Of a stretch of 64,000 bases of DNA, positions 1 through 12,645 are shown one piece after another. The notes under the pieces were generated by a model that had not been told where the DNA came from, ran no database searches, and saw only the letters and a program-made list of their open reading frames with translations. Source of the DNA: Ehretia macrophylla (taxonomy: Eukaryota > Streptophyta > Magnoliopsida > Boraginales > Ehretiaceae); NCBI GenBank assembly GCA_037974665.1, contig CM075770.1, positions 7,452,501 to 7,516,500 of the forward strand, in the 5' to 3' direction. Within the stretch, counting starts at the first letter, position 1, and every line of letters starts with the position of its first letter. The translations under genes and the position numbers were made by a program.

Positions 1-1120
1 CCTTTCTGTGCAACTGTCCACCAGTAGCGGAAGAGAGGGTTACCATACATACAAGAGTCTTCCAGTTCTTATGAAAGCTCTTTCTTACCAATCAAGTAGT
101 ACAACAGTTGTATCTTATCTTATAGCCTGGCGGGTCGCCTTTTGAATTCAGTAGATATAAGTTTCTATTAAATAGATACGGAGTAGGTGAGTGACTGAGT
201 CCTCACTGACCTGAGTAATTTCGATCACCTAGCAAGCCTTTTATTTGGTAGTTAATATTGCTAAAGCGTATCATCATATTTGACTACGAAGGAAGGAACT
301 CGAAGTGGAACGGGGCCATGATTCTGATCAGGAAGAGACAAGATGGACAAGAAGAAACCAAACAAAGAAAGCCAATCAAAAATGAGTTTATCACTACCCG
401 AATCAAAAATCAAACTCAGAGAGAGAATCGACATCCTTACTTAGAGCTAGGCTAGGTCGCTTGGGGCTTATTGCGCTTCCTCTGCGGCTTTTCCCGCTTG
501 GCTGCTTTACACGCTTAAAGAGGGCAAAAAGCTATCAATAGGTGCAGTGCCAGGGGGGAAGGAAGCAGATGAAATCCAGCCGAAGAAGCACTGGCTTTCG
601 GCAGACTAGCTCGCTGCCCCAAATAACTAATACAAAGAAATAAGGATATGAATGAATGTCATGTACGGCGCCGCCGAATGAGCTCCTGAAAGAGCCCATC
701 TTGGATACTAAAGAAATGAGTGGCTAGACAGGCAACCAAAGGATGAGGAGGGAAGTAGGTAAAAGAAAAAAAGAAAGTCACATTTGCCCTTCAACCGAGC
801 TAACAGTCCTTGTTCTGCTTGTCCAGCAGCTTCTTGATATGAGTCTTTTACCTTCATTTTTAAATTCACTCAAGTCAAGTAAGCGTTACATCATTTTCTT
901 CCTTTTCGGGCTTACTGTAGGTCTTGTTGTTCTAGAATAATTGACTTTCAACTCAAAGCATTCATGCAAGAAGAAATCCACCTGAACTGACCATTCAAGT
1001 TGTCTTTATCAATAAGGCCTTACATCTTATTCATCTCTGCTTGTTCTTCCAAGTTTTCTACTCCTTCCTCCGATTACCACCAACCACATCAGGTCATTTT
1101 AGGGCAAGCAGATCATTTAT
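1..1120. other. Mitochondrial-type intergenic DNA, no gene recognised
   Basis: No protein or RNA gene could be recognised in this stretch. It has the mixed composition and small scattered open frames (longest about 65 codons) usual for plant mitochondrial spacer. It runs directly into the ycf2 scrap that follows. Confidence 0.5.
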
Positions 1121-1248
1121 GATGAAAAGGATAGGCTTCAAGAGAATGATTTAGAGTTCTTGCAGAGTGGAACCATGCAGTACCAGACATGAGATAGATC
1201 TTCCAAAGAACAAGGCATTTTTCGAATAAGCCAGTTCATTTGGGATCC
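1121..1248 (+). pseudogene. ycf2: Chloroplast ycf2 fragment (plastid DNA carried in mitochondrial-type sequence)
   Basis: Read in one frame, this stretch gives DEKDRLQENDLEFLQSG, then TMQYQT, a stop, DRSSKEQG and IFRISQFIWDP. This is how I remember an internal part of the plastid ycf2 protein, a very large inner-envelope ATPase-like protein. Only about 43 of more than 2,000 codons are present, so it is a fossil scrap. The in-frame TGA stands where ycf2 has an arginine CGA, a C-to-T change at a CpG. Fragments like this are common in plant mitochondrial genomes, but the same could reach the nucleus directly from the plastid. I identified it by memory of the protein, not by a search. Confidence 0.75.
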
Positions 1249-1409
1249 ACATACATGCTCATGGACTTGGGGATAGACATCATTCGAGCCTTCACGCTAC
1301 CGTCGTCTGCAGGGCAGAAGTCTTTATTGGCCCAACCATGGGAATGAATCTACAAGGCTATCACTGTTTTTGGCCAGATCTTCTAATCTTTTCACAATTA
1401 CACAAGACT
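1249..1409. other. Left flank of E1, unassigned mitochondrial-type DNA
   Basis: Short unassigned stretch between the ycf2 scrap and the E1 target site. It is continuous with the sequence right of the element: the 5-bp ACCCC at 1410-1414 is repeated at 12641-12645. Confidence 0.5.
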
Positions 1410-1847
1410 ACCCCTGTAACGCCCCATTCCCTCACGAAAATAGGAGCTATATATTCCCACTAAGCACAACCCGATCCAAAACCCAAGTCACGAAATACGA
1501 GGAGAAACGGACAGAGTTTCTCCTGTTTATAGGACAAACAGTTTACCTGCACACAACAAATAAATGGACCAGTACCGTGTCCAAACATACATAACTCCAT
1601 ACATGCATTGAACTCAAACCACATTAAGCTATTACATAGACTAGGTTATCAAAGAACTCTATGACCTGGTTAAGCTTAAATACATTTATCTCCTACATTG
1701 AGCATATACAATTCATGAAAGTAAAACTTTACAACTTTTATAGCTGAAACCACATAACACGTAAGGCCACTCTTCAAGCACGAACTATCACGTGATCACG
1801 AACTACACTTCCTTTGGCTATAACCTGAAAGATTTATGATGAGGAGT

Positions 1848-1870
1848 GAGTATACCAATAATGTATACTC
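1848..1870 (-). other. LTR hairpin, E1 copy 1
   Basis: Perfect 8-bp stem GAGTATAC/GTATACTC with a 7-base loop. On the element strand it follows CCCTCACT and precedes CACTCCTCA, then TTTCAGG. The stem pairing is matched in E2, E3 and E4 with different bases. Confidence 0.8.
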
Positions 1871-2022
1871 AGTGAGGGAGGGGGAAACGGGGACAGTATA
1901 CCGGGTTCGTGCAATGCTGCAATTTAACACAATTAACACAATAAATAAACAATGAATAACAATTCTAATACCATACTTTAAAAGGATACGATCGATAACC
2001 CTTATCACTCCAACTTTTGAAC

Positions 2023-2049
2023 CACGATCACGATCACGATCACGATCAC
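2023..2049. repeat. Hexanucleotide microsatellite in E1 LTR copy 1
   Basis: About four and a half units of CACGAT. The same array with the same unit number is at 6131-6157 and 10239-10265 in the other two LTRs, so it predates the array's expansion. Confidence 0.9.
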
Positions 2050-4423
2050 AATCAATGTGCCGGCATAATCCCCAAACACTCCAGTGGGTGTACTCCGGAT
2101 GTACCCCGAATATCCTACGACCCAACACCCCCTGGCAATCTCCGGACCAGGCGAGTGAGGGAATAGGGTACAGAGCTAGAGCACCAACCCTGGCAAGCCC
2201 GCTGCCGCCCAGAGAGGCCCATCGCATCCGTCCCGACTATATGGTTGCGCAACCAAAGACTCGATAACACAAGAAACAATAATAATAATAACAATATAAC
2301 AAAATAAGCCGATATACACACAAGAAGGACAACAAAAGAGGTTGTCCTCACACATTAACTAGTTGACCACAATAGAAGCGAAATAACAAGCATTAACCAT
2401 TAACTCATTCTATTAACTATAAAATTGACAAATCTTGTTAGAATAAACTAAATCACATTAATAGCATGAAAACTATTTAACATATTCGATATACAATAGA
2501 GAAATGCAAATAAGATGCAACTCCCTCACCTTGCAAGCCAATCCTGTAAGAATTTAGTTAAGAACCCTTTCCATATTCTCCGAATGCACCAAATCCTTCC
2601 ATTCTACTACATAATACAATCAACTAACTATATAAGAAATTATACATTCATTCTCGGGTATTCCACTTAGCATGCATGGGGTTCTAAATCACATAGACTA
2701 ACTAGACATTTAACATGCTAGAATTACCAAGTTAATACATGTAGAACACTTAAAACACTTAACTAGAATATTTTCAAACTTCTACCATAAAATACTTCAT
2801 TCAAGCATAAACTCAAACACTTAGTTTTCAATATATACATTATTAACTAATCCTTGATCTAACATGAAAATAACCATAAAAACCTTCTAAACTATCAAAA
2901 GAGTGCTCTTACTCACTTATGAACTCTAAAATACAAGATAGATATGGAATACAACACATAGCAAGTAGATCTTCATGAAAACATGCCCATTTACAAAACT
3001 TCTAACAGAACCTTAAATTTATCAAATTCATTACCTATGTTCTTGGACTCCAAATTCTCTGGTTTTTACATATAAATGTAGATCTTCGAGTGTAGTTGAT
3101 TTTAGAATCAAACAGAGCTTAATTCCAGTTTAAAATCAACAAGTTATGACCTTTCCCGTGCAACTACACAAACTGTCCAGTAGCAGCGATTTTCAGGACA
3201 CATTTTGAAAATGGCTAAATCGGAGGCCTAAAACGTTAGAATTAGCCTTAGCTCTAGAAATCAACATTTGTTCTAAACTGCCTAATCTAGCTGCTATGTA
3301 AATTTCGTTAATTTTCGAGTACGTTTGCTATGTCAAAATAGCTTCGAAAGACAGGGGCAGTGCACTATTTCGAAATTCAGATTTTGCATACTTGAATTCT
3401 CTTGATGTTTTCTTGCATTTGAGCTATCTATGGGCATTAATCTAGCATGTAACACATCCCTATACTTCACTTAGAACATTAAACAAACACATTGTCTACA
3501 TTTATATTCATATCTAGCAAAGTATCAACTACAACTAAAATCAACTATACACAAGCTATAAAACAAGAAATGTGTTCTCTAGCATCTAAATAACAAGTAT
3601 TAAGCATAGATTTAACAATATCTAACATAAATAATGACTTTTGAAAAATGGGTTAGAAAATGTCCTCACCTTTTTTCTGCAAAATAAATGAAAAATAAAC
3701 CGCTAGAAAGATGCTACACGTCACCACGAACTCAAAAATGCTGGAATTGCGCCTTGGTTCCACTCCAAACTCAAGATATAAGCAAAAATGTGCAAGGGGT
3801 TACTATTCATGGTCTTAGCTTGGTCACGGGTGGAAGGGAAGGAGAAAAGCTGATTTTGAGATTTGTTTTGGATTATTTAGTATTTAAGAGGAAAGTAAAA
3901 GGACAAAGCTTCGGTCAACTCTCGCGTGGAAAAATCAGCTCTGCGCCACCTTACGAAAACAGCCATAACTTCTTCTAGAAAACTCCAATTCACGAACGAT
4001 TTGAACCTATAGAAACTAGACTCGTAGAGCTTTCCAACCATATATAATTTGCTACCTAACTCTTCTCCAATTGGTTCAGATTTAATTCCAAAGTTGACCC
4101 AAAATTTGACTAACTTAACATTGTATTTTTATTTTTAATCCCAAGTTTACCCTTCATTAAACATTTCAAAAAAATGTCCACCTTGTCCTAGTTGGTCAAT
4201 GAAGGTGAAAAGTAGATAAGATGCAATTTAAATGAACTTTAAATGCAATTTTAAATTTTAAAACACTAAATAAGTCATGTAAATGCACATATTATTTTTC
4301 AAATAATTATTAAAATAAATGAATGCACATGTAATGAACGTTCGGGTCCTCGCAGCTAGCATTTAAGATAACATGTAATTAAATGCAATACTATTAAATA
4401 CATGCCGAGTTCGGGGTATCACA

Positions 4424-4436
4424 TCCTTCCCCCCTT
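4424..4436 (-). other. Polypurine tract, E1 interior copy 1
   Basis: On the element strand this is AAGGGGGGAAGGA directly before the LTR start TGTGATACC, the usual position for the plus-strand DNA primer. Confidence 0.85.
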
Positions 4437-5508
4437 AAAACAATTGCGTCCTCGCAATTCTTCTTCTGATAGAACTCGACATCAACTGAAGTCCAACTCT
4501 GGTTACTCTTCATCGATTGCTACAGTAAGAACACTAAATAAGAATGCCTATAGGAAGACCCAAGAAGAAATCCCAATAGTACTGCTTAAGAGCGCCTAAG
4601 TAATAAGGCCAAATAAAGGCTCGAATGAGAATGTCAAAGAAAATACTGTGCATCTAATAAGATAGTCAAGTAGAATACCAAATGTAGAATCCCGACCGGG
4701 CGAGAACTAAATGAGAATCTCAAGCGGATGCACCATATATAAAACCAACCTTCGAGGCCCCATCACTGTTTGCTGAGTAAGAATTTTGTACAACAAGAAG
4801 CACCAATAAGGAAATATCAGAAGAATGCCCAATAAGAAAATACCAAGGGAATGCTTCAGAGAACAGCCATGCAGAAACCCCAGAGAATCCATTCATCTTG
4901 GACTGCTGAGTATAGAAGAATGTCTTAGAGGAAATCCCAATAACCAAGCTCCAACTATAAACACCAACTCCCAAATAAAGGGATGATCAAATGCTTCTCA
5001 TTCCAGCTAATTCACATAACTTGAAGAGCCTACTACTAATCACTTCTCTTCAGGGGAAAGAATAAATCTTTCTTACTATTTCAACGGGACATGTATGAAT
5101 GCCAAGATATCACATTTACACATATATGCTTTAAACTATTATGCAAGCATGTTTATAAAAGAGTTTATAAAACAGTTTATTCATCAAAGTCATTCAAGTA
5201 CGACAATCATAACACAACTTAATCCAAGACATTCAAATACACATATTACAAGTAACAATTCAAGTAATTAACAATTCACGAGGTAGATTCGATTCACAAG
5301 GTCAATTCAATGCACAACTAGCCACTCCACTTAACTTAGCACACATTTAGCATATAACACATAACTATATCACATAGGTGCACACATTCTAGTCAAGGCA
5401 CACAATCTCACATACAGGCACACACTTTCGAGACACACTTAACGAGCATACAATCAAGGTTTACTACCCAACAGACCGAGGATCCTATCCCGGCTGAGAG
5501 CTAACTAA

Positions 5509-5520
5509 GCTCTGATACCA
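5509..5520 (-). other. Primer-binding site, E1 copy 1
   Basis: Element strand TGGTATCAGAGC, complementary to the 3' end of plant initiator-Met tRNA, two bases from the LTR. This site fixes the element's orientation as minus. Confidence 0.9.
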
Positions 5521-5522
5521 CT

Positions 5523-8500
5523 TGTAACGCCCCATTCCCTCACGAAAATAGGAGCTATATATTCCCACTAAACACAACCCGATCCAAAACCCAAGTCACG
5601 AAATACGAGGAGAAACGGACAGAGTTTTCCCTGTTTATAGGACAAACAGTTTACCTGCACACAACAAATAAATGGACCAGTACCGTGTCCAAACATACAT
5701 AACTCCATACATGCATTGAACTCAAACCACATTAAGCTATTACATAGACTAGGTTATCAAAGAACTCTATGACCTGGTTAAGCTTAAATACATTTATCTC
5801 CTACATTGAGCATATACAATTCATGAAAGTAAAACTTTACAACTTTTACAGCTCAAACCACATAACACGTAAGGCCACTCTTCAAGCACGAACTATCACG
5901 TGATCACGAACTACACTTCCTTTGGCTATAACCTGAAAGATTTATGATGAGGAGTGAGTATACCAATAATGTATACTCAGTGAGGGAGGGGGAAACGGGG
6001 ACAGTATACCGGGTTCGTGCAATGCTGCAATTTAACACAATTAACACAATAAATAAACAATGAATAACAATTCTAATACCATACTTTAAAAGGATACGAT
6101 CGATAACCCTTATCACTCCAACTTTTGAACCACGATCACGATCACGATCACGATCACAATCAATGTGCCGGCATAATCCCCAAACACTCCAGTGGGTGTA
6201 CTCCGGATGTACCCCGAATATCCTACGACCCAACACCCCCTGGCAATCTCCGGACCAGGCGAGTGAGGGAATAGGGTACAGAGCTAGAGCACCAACCCTG
6301 GCAAGCCCGCTGCCGCCCAGAGAGGCCCATCGCATCCGTCCCGACTATATGGTTGCGCAACCAAAGACTCGATAACACAAGAAACAATAATAATAATAAC
6401 AATTTAAAAAAATAAGCCGATATACACACAAGAAGGACAACAAAAGAGGTTGTCCTCACACATTAACTAGTTGACCACAATAGAAGCGAAATAACAAGCA
6501 TTAACCATTAACTCATTCTATTAACTATAAAACTGACAAATCTTGTTAGAATACGCTAAATCACATTAATAGCATGAAAACTATTTAACATATTCGATAT
6601 ACAATAAAGAAATGCAAATAAAATGCAACTCCCTCACCTTGCAAGCCAATCCTGTAAGAATTTAGTTAAGAACCCTTTTCATATTCTCCGAATGCACCAA
6701 ATCCTTCCATTCTACTACATAATACAATCAACTAACTATATAAGAAATTATACATTCATTCTCGGGTATTCCACTTAGCATGCATGGGGTTCTAAATCAC
6801 ATAGACTAACTAGACATTTAACATGCTAGAATTACCAAGTTAATACATGTAGAACACTTAAAACACTTAACTAGAATATTTTCAAACTTCTACCATAAAA
6901 TACTTCATTCAAGCATAAACTCAAACACTTAGTTTTCAATATATACATTATTAACTAATCCTTGATCTAACATGAAAATAACCATAAAAACCTTCTAAAC
7001 TATCAAAAGAGTGCTCTTACTCACTTATGAACTCTAAAATACAAGATAGATATGGAATACAACACATAGCAAGTAGATCTTCATGAAAACATGCCCATTT
7101 ACAAAACTTCTAACAGAACCTTAAATTTATCAAATTCATTACCTATGTTCTTGGACTCCAAATTCTCTGGTTTTTACATATAAATGTAGATCTTCGAGTG
7201 TAGTTGATTTTAGAATCAAACAGAGCTTAATTCCAGTTTAAAATCAACAAGTTATGACCTTTCCCGTGCAACTACACAAACTGTCCAGTAGCAGCGATTT
7301 TCAGGACACATTTTGAAAATGGCTAAATCGGAGGCCTAAAACGTTAGAATTAGCCTTAGCTCTATAAATCAACATTTGTTCTAAACTGCCTAATCTAGCT
7401 GCTATGTAAATTTCGTTAATTTTCGAGTACGTTTGCTATGTCAAAATAGCTTCGAAAGACAGGGGCAGTGCACTATTTCGAAATTCAGATTTTGCATACT
7501 TGAATTCTCTTGATGTTTTCTTGCATTTGAGCTATCTATGGGCATTAATCTAGCATGTAACACATCCCTATACTTCACTTAGAACATTAAACAAACACAT
7601 TGTCTACATTTATATTCATATCTAGCAAAGTATCAACTACAACTAAAATCAACTATACACAAGCTATAAAACAAGAAATGTGTTCTCTAGCATCTAAATA
7701 ACAAGTATTAAGCATAGATTTAACAATATCTAACATAAATAATGACTTTTGAAAAATGGGTTAGAAAATGTCCTCACCTTTTTTCTGCAAAATAAATGAA
7801 AAATAAACCGCTAGAAAGATGCTACACGTCACCACGAACTCAAAAATGCTGGAATTGCGCCTTGGTTCCACTCCAAACTCAAGATATAAGCAAAAATGTG
7901 CAAGGGTTTACTATTCATGGTCTTAGCTTGGTCACGGGTGGAAGGGAAGGAGAAAAGCTGATTTTGTGTTTTGTTTTGGCTTATTTAGTATTTAAGTGGA
8001 AAGTCAAAGGTCAATGCTTCGGTCAACTCTCGCGTAGAAAAATCAGTTCTGCGCCACCTTACGAAAACAGCCATAACTTCTTTTAGAAAACTCCAATTCA
8101 CGAACGGTTTGAACCTATAGAAACTAGACTCGTAGAGCTTTCCAACCATATATAATTTGCTACCTAACTCTTCTTCAATTGGTTCAGATTTAATTCCAAA
8201 GTTGACCCAAAATTTGACTAACTTAACATTGCATTTTTATTTTTAATCCCAAGTTTACCCTTCATTAAACATTTCAAAAAAATTCCCACCTTGTCCTAGT
8301 TGGTCAATGAAGGTGAAAAGTAGATAAGATGCAATTTAAATGAACTTTAAATGCAATTTTAAATTTTAAAACACTAAATAAGTCATGTAAATGCACATAT
8401 TATTTTTCAAATAATTATTAAAATAAATGAATGCACATGTAATGAACGTTCGGGTCCTCGCAGCTAGCATTTAAGATAACACGTAATTAAATGCAATACT

Positions 8501-8531
8501 ATTAAATACATGCCGAGTTCGGGGTATCACA
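5523..8531 (-). repeat. E1 LTR, copy 2 (central LTR shared by two units)
   Basis: 3,009 bp. It serves both interiors, as expected after recombination between LTRs. It differs from copies 1 and 3 at scattered single positions only. Confidence 0.92.
5956..5978 (-). other. LTR hairpin, E1 copy 2
   Basis: Same perfect 8-bp stem and 7-base loop as at 1848-1870, exactly 4,108 bp further on. Confidence 0.8.
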
Positions 8532-9630
8532 TCCTTCCCCCCTTAAAACAATTGCGTCCTCGCAATTCTTCTTCTGATAGAACTCGACATCAACTGAAGT
8601 CCAACTCTGGTTACTCTTCATCGATTGCTACAGTAAGAACACTAAATAAGAATGCCTATAGGAAGACCCAAGAAGAAATCCCAATAGTACTGCTTAAGAG
8701 CGCCTAAGTAATAAGGCCAAATAAAGGCTCGAATGAGAATGTCAAAGAAAATACTGTGCATCTAATAAGATAGTCAAGTAGAATACCAAATGTAGAATCC
8801 CGACCGGGCGAGAACTAAATGAGAATCTCAAGCGGATGCACCATATATAAAACCAACCTTCGAGGCCCCATCACTGTTTGCTGAGTAAGAATTTTGTACA
8901 ACAAGAAGCACCAATAAGGAAATATCAGAAGAATGCCCAATAAGAAAATACCAAGGGAATGCTTCAGAGAACAGCCATGCAGAAACCCCAGAGAATCCAT
9001 TCATCTTGGACTGCTGAGTATAGAAGAATGTCTTAGAGGAAATCCCAATAACCAAGCTCCAACTATAAACACCAACTCCCAAATAAAGGGATGATCAAAT
9101 GCTTTTCATTCCAGCTAATTCACATAACTTGAAGAGCCTACTACTAATCACTTCTCTTCAGGGGAAAGAATAAATCTTTCTTACTATTTCAACGGGACAT
9201 GTATGAATGCCAAGATATCACATTTACACATATATGCTTTAAACTATTATGCAAGCATGTTTATAAAAGAGTTTATAAAACAATTTATTCATCAAAGTCA
9301 TTCAAGCACGACAATCATAACACAACTTAATCCAAGACATTCAAATACACATATTACAAGTAACAATTCAAGTAAATAACAATTCACGAGGTAGATTCGA
9401 TTCACAAGGTCAATTCAATGCACAACTAGCCACTCCACTTAACTTAGCACACATTTAGCATATAACACATAACTATATCACATAGGTGCACACATTCTAG
9501 TCAAGGCACACAATCTCACATACAGGCACACACTTTCGAGACACACTTAACGAGCATACAATCAAGGTTTACTACCCAACAGACCGAGGATCCTATCCCG
9601 GCTGAGAGCTAACTAAGCTCTGATACCACT
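8532..9630 (-). mobile_element. E1 interior, copy 2, non-coding
   Basis: 1,099 bp, almost identical to copy 1. Purine tract at 8532-8544 and initiator-Met primer site at 9617-9628 on the element strand. No coding domain is recognisable. Confidence 0.85.
9617..9628 (-). other. Primer-binding site, E1 copy 2
   Basis: TGGTATCAGAGC on the element strand, two bases from the third LTR. This is the outer 5' side of the array in element orientation. Confidence 0.9.
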
Positions 9631-12600
9631 TGTAACGCCCCATTCCCTCACGAAAATAGGAGCTATATATTCCCACTAAACACAACCCGATCCAAAACCC
9701 AAGTCACGAAATACGAGGAAAAACGGACAGAGTTTTCCCTGTTTATAGGACAAACAGTTTACCTGCACACAACAAATAAATGGACCAGTACCGTGTCCAA
9801 ACATACATAACTCCATACATGCATTGAACTCAAACCACATTAAGCTATTACATAGACTAGGTTATCAAAGAACTCTATGACCTGGTTAAGCTTAAATACA
9901 TTTATCTCCTACATTGAGCATATACAATTCATGAAAGTAAAACTTTACAACTTTTACAGCTCAAACCACATAACACGTAAGGCCACTCTTCAAGCACGAA
10001 CTATCACGTGATCACGAACTACACTTCCTTTGGCTATAACCTGAAAGATTTATGATGAGGAGTGAGTATACCAATAATGTATACTCAGTGAGGGAGGGGG
10101 AAACGGGGACAGTATACCGGGTTCGTGCAATGCTGCAATTTAACACAATTAACACAATAAATAAACAATGAATAACAATTCTAATACCATACTTTAAAAG
10201 GATACGATCGATAACCCTTATCACTCCAACTTTTGAACCACGATCACGATCACGATCACGATCACAATCAATGTGCCGGCATAATCCCCAAACACTCCAG
10301 TGGGTGTACTCCGGATGTACCCCGAATATCCTACGACCCAACACCCCCTGGCAATCTCCGGACCAGGCGAGTGAGGGAATAGGGTACAGAGCTAGAGCAC
10401 CAACCCTGGCAAGCCCGCTGCCGCCCAGAGAGGCCCATCGCATCCGTCCCGACTATATGGTTGCGCAACCAAAGACTCGATAACACAAGAAACAATAATA
10501 ATAATAACACTATAAAAAAATAAGACGATATACACACAAGAAGGACAACAAAAGAGGTTGTCCTCACACATTAACTAGTTGACCACAATAGAAGCGAAAT
10601 AACAAGCATTAACCATTAACTCATTCTATTAACTATAAAACTGACAAATCTTGTTAGAATACGCTAAATCACATTAATAGCATGAAAACTATTTAACATA
10701 TTCGATATACAATAGAGAAATGCAAATAAGATGCAACTCCCTCACCTTGCAAGCCAATCCTGTAAGAATTTAGTTAAGAACCCTTTCCATATTCTCCGAA
10801 TGCACCAAATCCTTCCATTCTACTACATAATACAATCAACTAACTATATAAGAAATTATACATTCATTCTCGGGTATTCCACTTAGCATGCATGGGGTTC
10901 TAAATCACATAGACTAACTAGACATTTAACATGCTAGAATTACCAAGTTAATACATGTAGAACACTTAAAACACTTAACTAGAATATTTTCAAACTTCTA
11001 CCATAAAATACTTCATTCAAGCATAAACTCAAACACTTAGTTTTCAATATATACATTATTAACTAATCCTTGATCTAACATGAAAATAACCATAAAAACC
11101 TTCTAAACTATCAAAAGAGTGCTCTTACTCACTTATGAACTCTAAAATACAAGATAGATATGGAATACAACACATAGCAAGTAGATCTTCATGAAAACAT
11201 GCCCATTTACAAAACTTCTAACAGAACCTTAAATTTATCAAATTCATTACCTATGTTCTTGGACTCCAAATTCTCTGGTTTTTTACATATAAATGTAGAT
11301 CTTCGAGTGTAGTTGATTTTAGAATCAAACAGAGCTTAATTCCAGTTTAAAATCAACAAGTTATGACCTTTCCCGTGCAACTACACAAACTGTCCAGTAG
11401 CAGCGATTTTCAGGACACATTTTGAAAATGGCTAAATCGGAGGCCTAAAATGTTAGAATTAGCCTTAGCTCTATAAATCAACATTTGTTCTAAACTGCCT
11501 AATCTAGCTGCTATGTAAATTTCGTTAATTTTTGAGTACGTTTGCTATGTCAAAATAGCTTCGAAAGACAGGGGCAGTGCACTATTTCGAAATTCAGATT
11601 TTGCATACTTGAATTCTCTTGATGTTTTCTTGCATTTGAGCTATCTATGGGCATTAATCTAGCATGTAACACATCCCTATACTTCACTTAGAACATTAAA
11701 CAAACACATTGTCTACATTTATATTCATATCTAGCAAAGTATCAACTACAACTAAAATCAACTATACACAAGCTATAAAACAAGAAATGTGTTCTCTAGC
11801 ATCTAAATAACAAGTATTAAGCATAGATTTAACAATATCTAACATAAATAATGACTTTTGAAAAATGGGTTAGAAAATGTCCTCACCCTTTTTCTGCAAA
11901 ATAAATGAAAAATAACCCGCTAGGAAGCTGCTACACGTCACCAGGAGCTCAAAAATGCTGGAATTGCGCCTTGGTTCCCCTCCAAACTCAAGATATAAGC
12001 AAAAATGTGCAAGGGCTTACTATTCATCGTCTTAGCTTGGTCACGGGTGGAAGGGAAGGAGAAAAGCTGATTTTGTGTTTTGTTTTGGCTTATTTAGTAT
12101 TTAAGTGGAAAGTCAAAGGTCAAAGCTTCGGTCAACTCTCGCGTGGAAAAATCAGCTCTGCGCCACCTTACGAAAACAGCCATAACTTCTTCTAGAAAAC
12201 TCCAATTCACGAACGGTTTGAACCTATAGAAACTAGACTCGTAGAGCTTTCCAACCATATATAATTTGCTGCCTAACTCTTCCCCAATTGATTCAGATTT
12301 AATTCCAAAGTTGACCCAAAATTTGACTAACTTAACATTGTATTTTTATTTTTAATCCCAAGTTTACCCTTCATTAAACATTTCAAAAAAATTTCCACCT
12401 TGTCCTAGTTGGTCAATGAAGGTGAAAAGTAGATAAGATGCAATTTAAATGAACTTTAAATGCAATTTTAAATTTTAAAACACTAAATAAGTCATGTAAA
12501 TGCACATATTAATTTTCAAATAATTATTAAAATAAATGAATGCACATGTAATGAACGTTCGGGTCCTCGCAGCTAGCATTTAAGATAACATGTAATTAAA

Positions 12601-12640
12601 TGCAATACTATTAAATACATCCCGAGTTCGGGGTTTCACA
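9631..12640 (-). repeat. E1 LTR, copy 3 (outer 5' LTR in element orientation)
   Basis: 3,010 bp. It starts TGTGAAACC on the element strand, next to target duplication ACCCC at 12641-12645, which matches 1410-1414. Confidence 0.92.
10064..10086 (-). other. LTR hairpin, E1 copy 3
   Basis: Same 8-bp stem and 7-base loop as in copies 1 and 2. Confidence 0.8.
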
Positions 12641-12645
12641 ACCCC

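Larger units (their letters stand above)
1415..4423 (-). repeat. E1 LTR, copy 1 (outer 3' LTR in element orientation)
   Basis: 3,009 bp, bounded by ACCCC target DNA on the left and by the purine tract of the interior on the right. It holds the GC-rich conserved block (about 2055-2226), the hairpin at 1848-1870 and the GGTGAG motif near 3665-3672. Open frames read across the GC block are on both strands and I do not treat them as genes. Confidence 0.92.
4424..5522 (-). mobile_element. E1 interior, copy 1, non-coding
   Basis: 1,099 bp without a recognisable gag or pol domain. The polypurine tract is the complement of 4424-4436 and abuts the LTR. Just inside it the minus strand reads KNCEDAIVLRG-like residues, close to the pol tail of E2 and E3, which suggests descent from a coding element. 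At the other end, 5509-5520 is the complement of TGGTATCAGAGC, the initiator-Met tRNA primer site. Confidence 0.85.
1415..12640 (-). mobile_element. E1: tandem LTR-interior-LTR-interior-LTR array of a non-autonomous Ty3/gypsy-like element
   Basis: Three near-identical LTRs of about 3,009 bp alternate with two interiors of 1,099 bp, an exact 4,108-bp period. In element orientation (minus strand) each LTR begins TGTGA and ends GTTACA. Each interior has an initiator-Met tRNA primer site two bases from the upstream LTR and a purine tract next to the downstream LTR. The ACCCC target duplication flanks the whole array, so it entered as one element and grew by unequal recombination between LTRs. No gag or pol reading frame remains in the interiors. 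Judged by eye the LTR copies differ at roughly 1 percent, implying a young insertion, although recombination inside the array can also keep copies alike. Confidence 0.93.

Noticed and set aside
1370-1594. Open frame of 74 codons
   Set aside because: It crosses the E1 insertion point at 1414/1415, so it is an accident of the junction.
1796-2227. Open frames of 143, 70 and 78 codons repeated at 5904-6459 and 10012-10567
   Set aside because: They lie wholly inside the E1 LTRs on both strands and repeat because the LTR repeats. The CACGAT microsatellite makes part of the longest. No protein family matches.
3688-3978. Open frame of 96 codons, repeated at 7796 and 11905
   Set aside because: Inside the E1 LTR, antisense to the element, with no recognisable domain.
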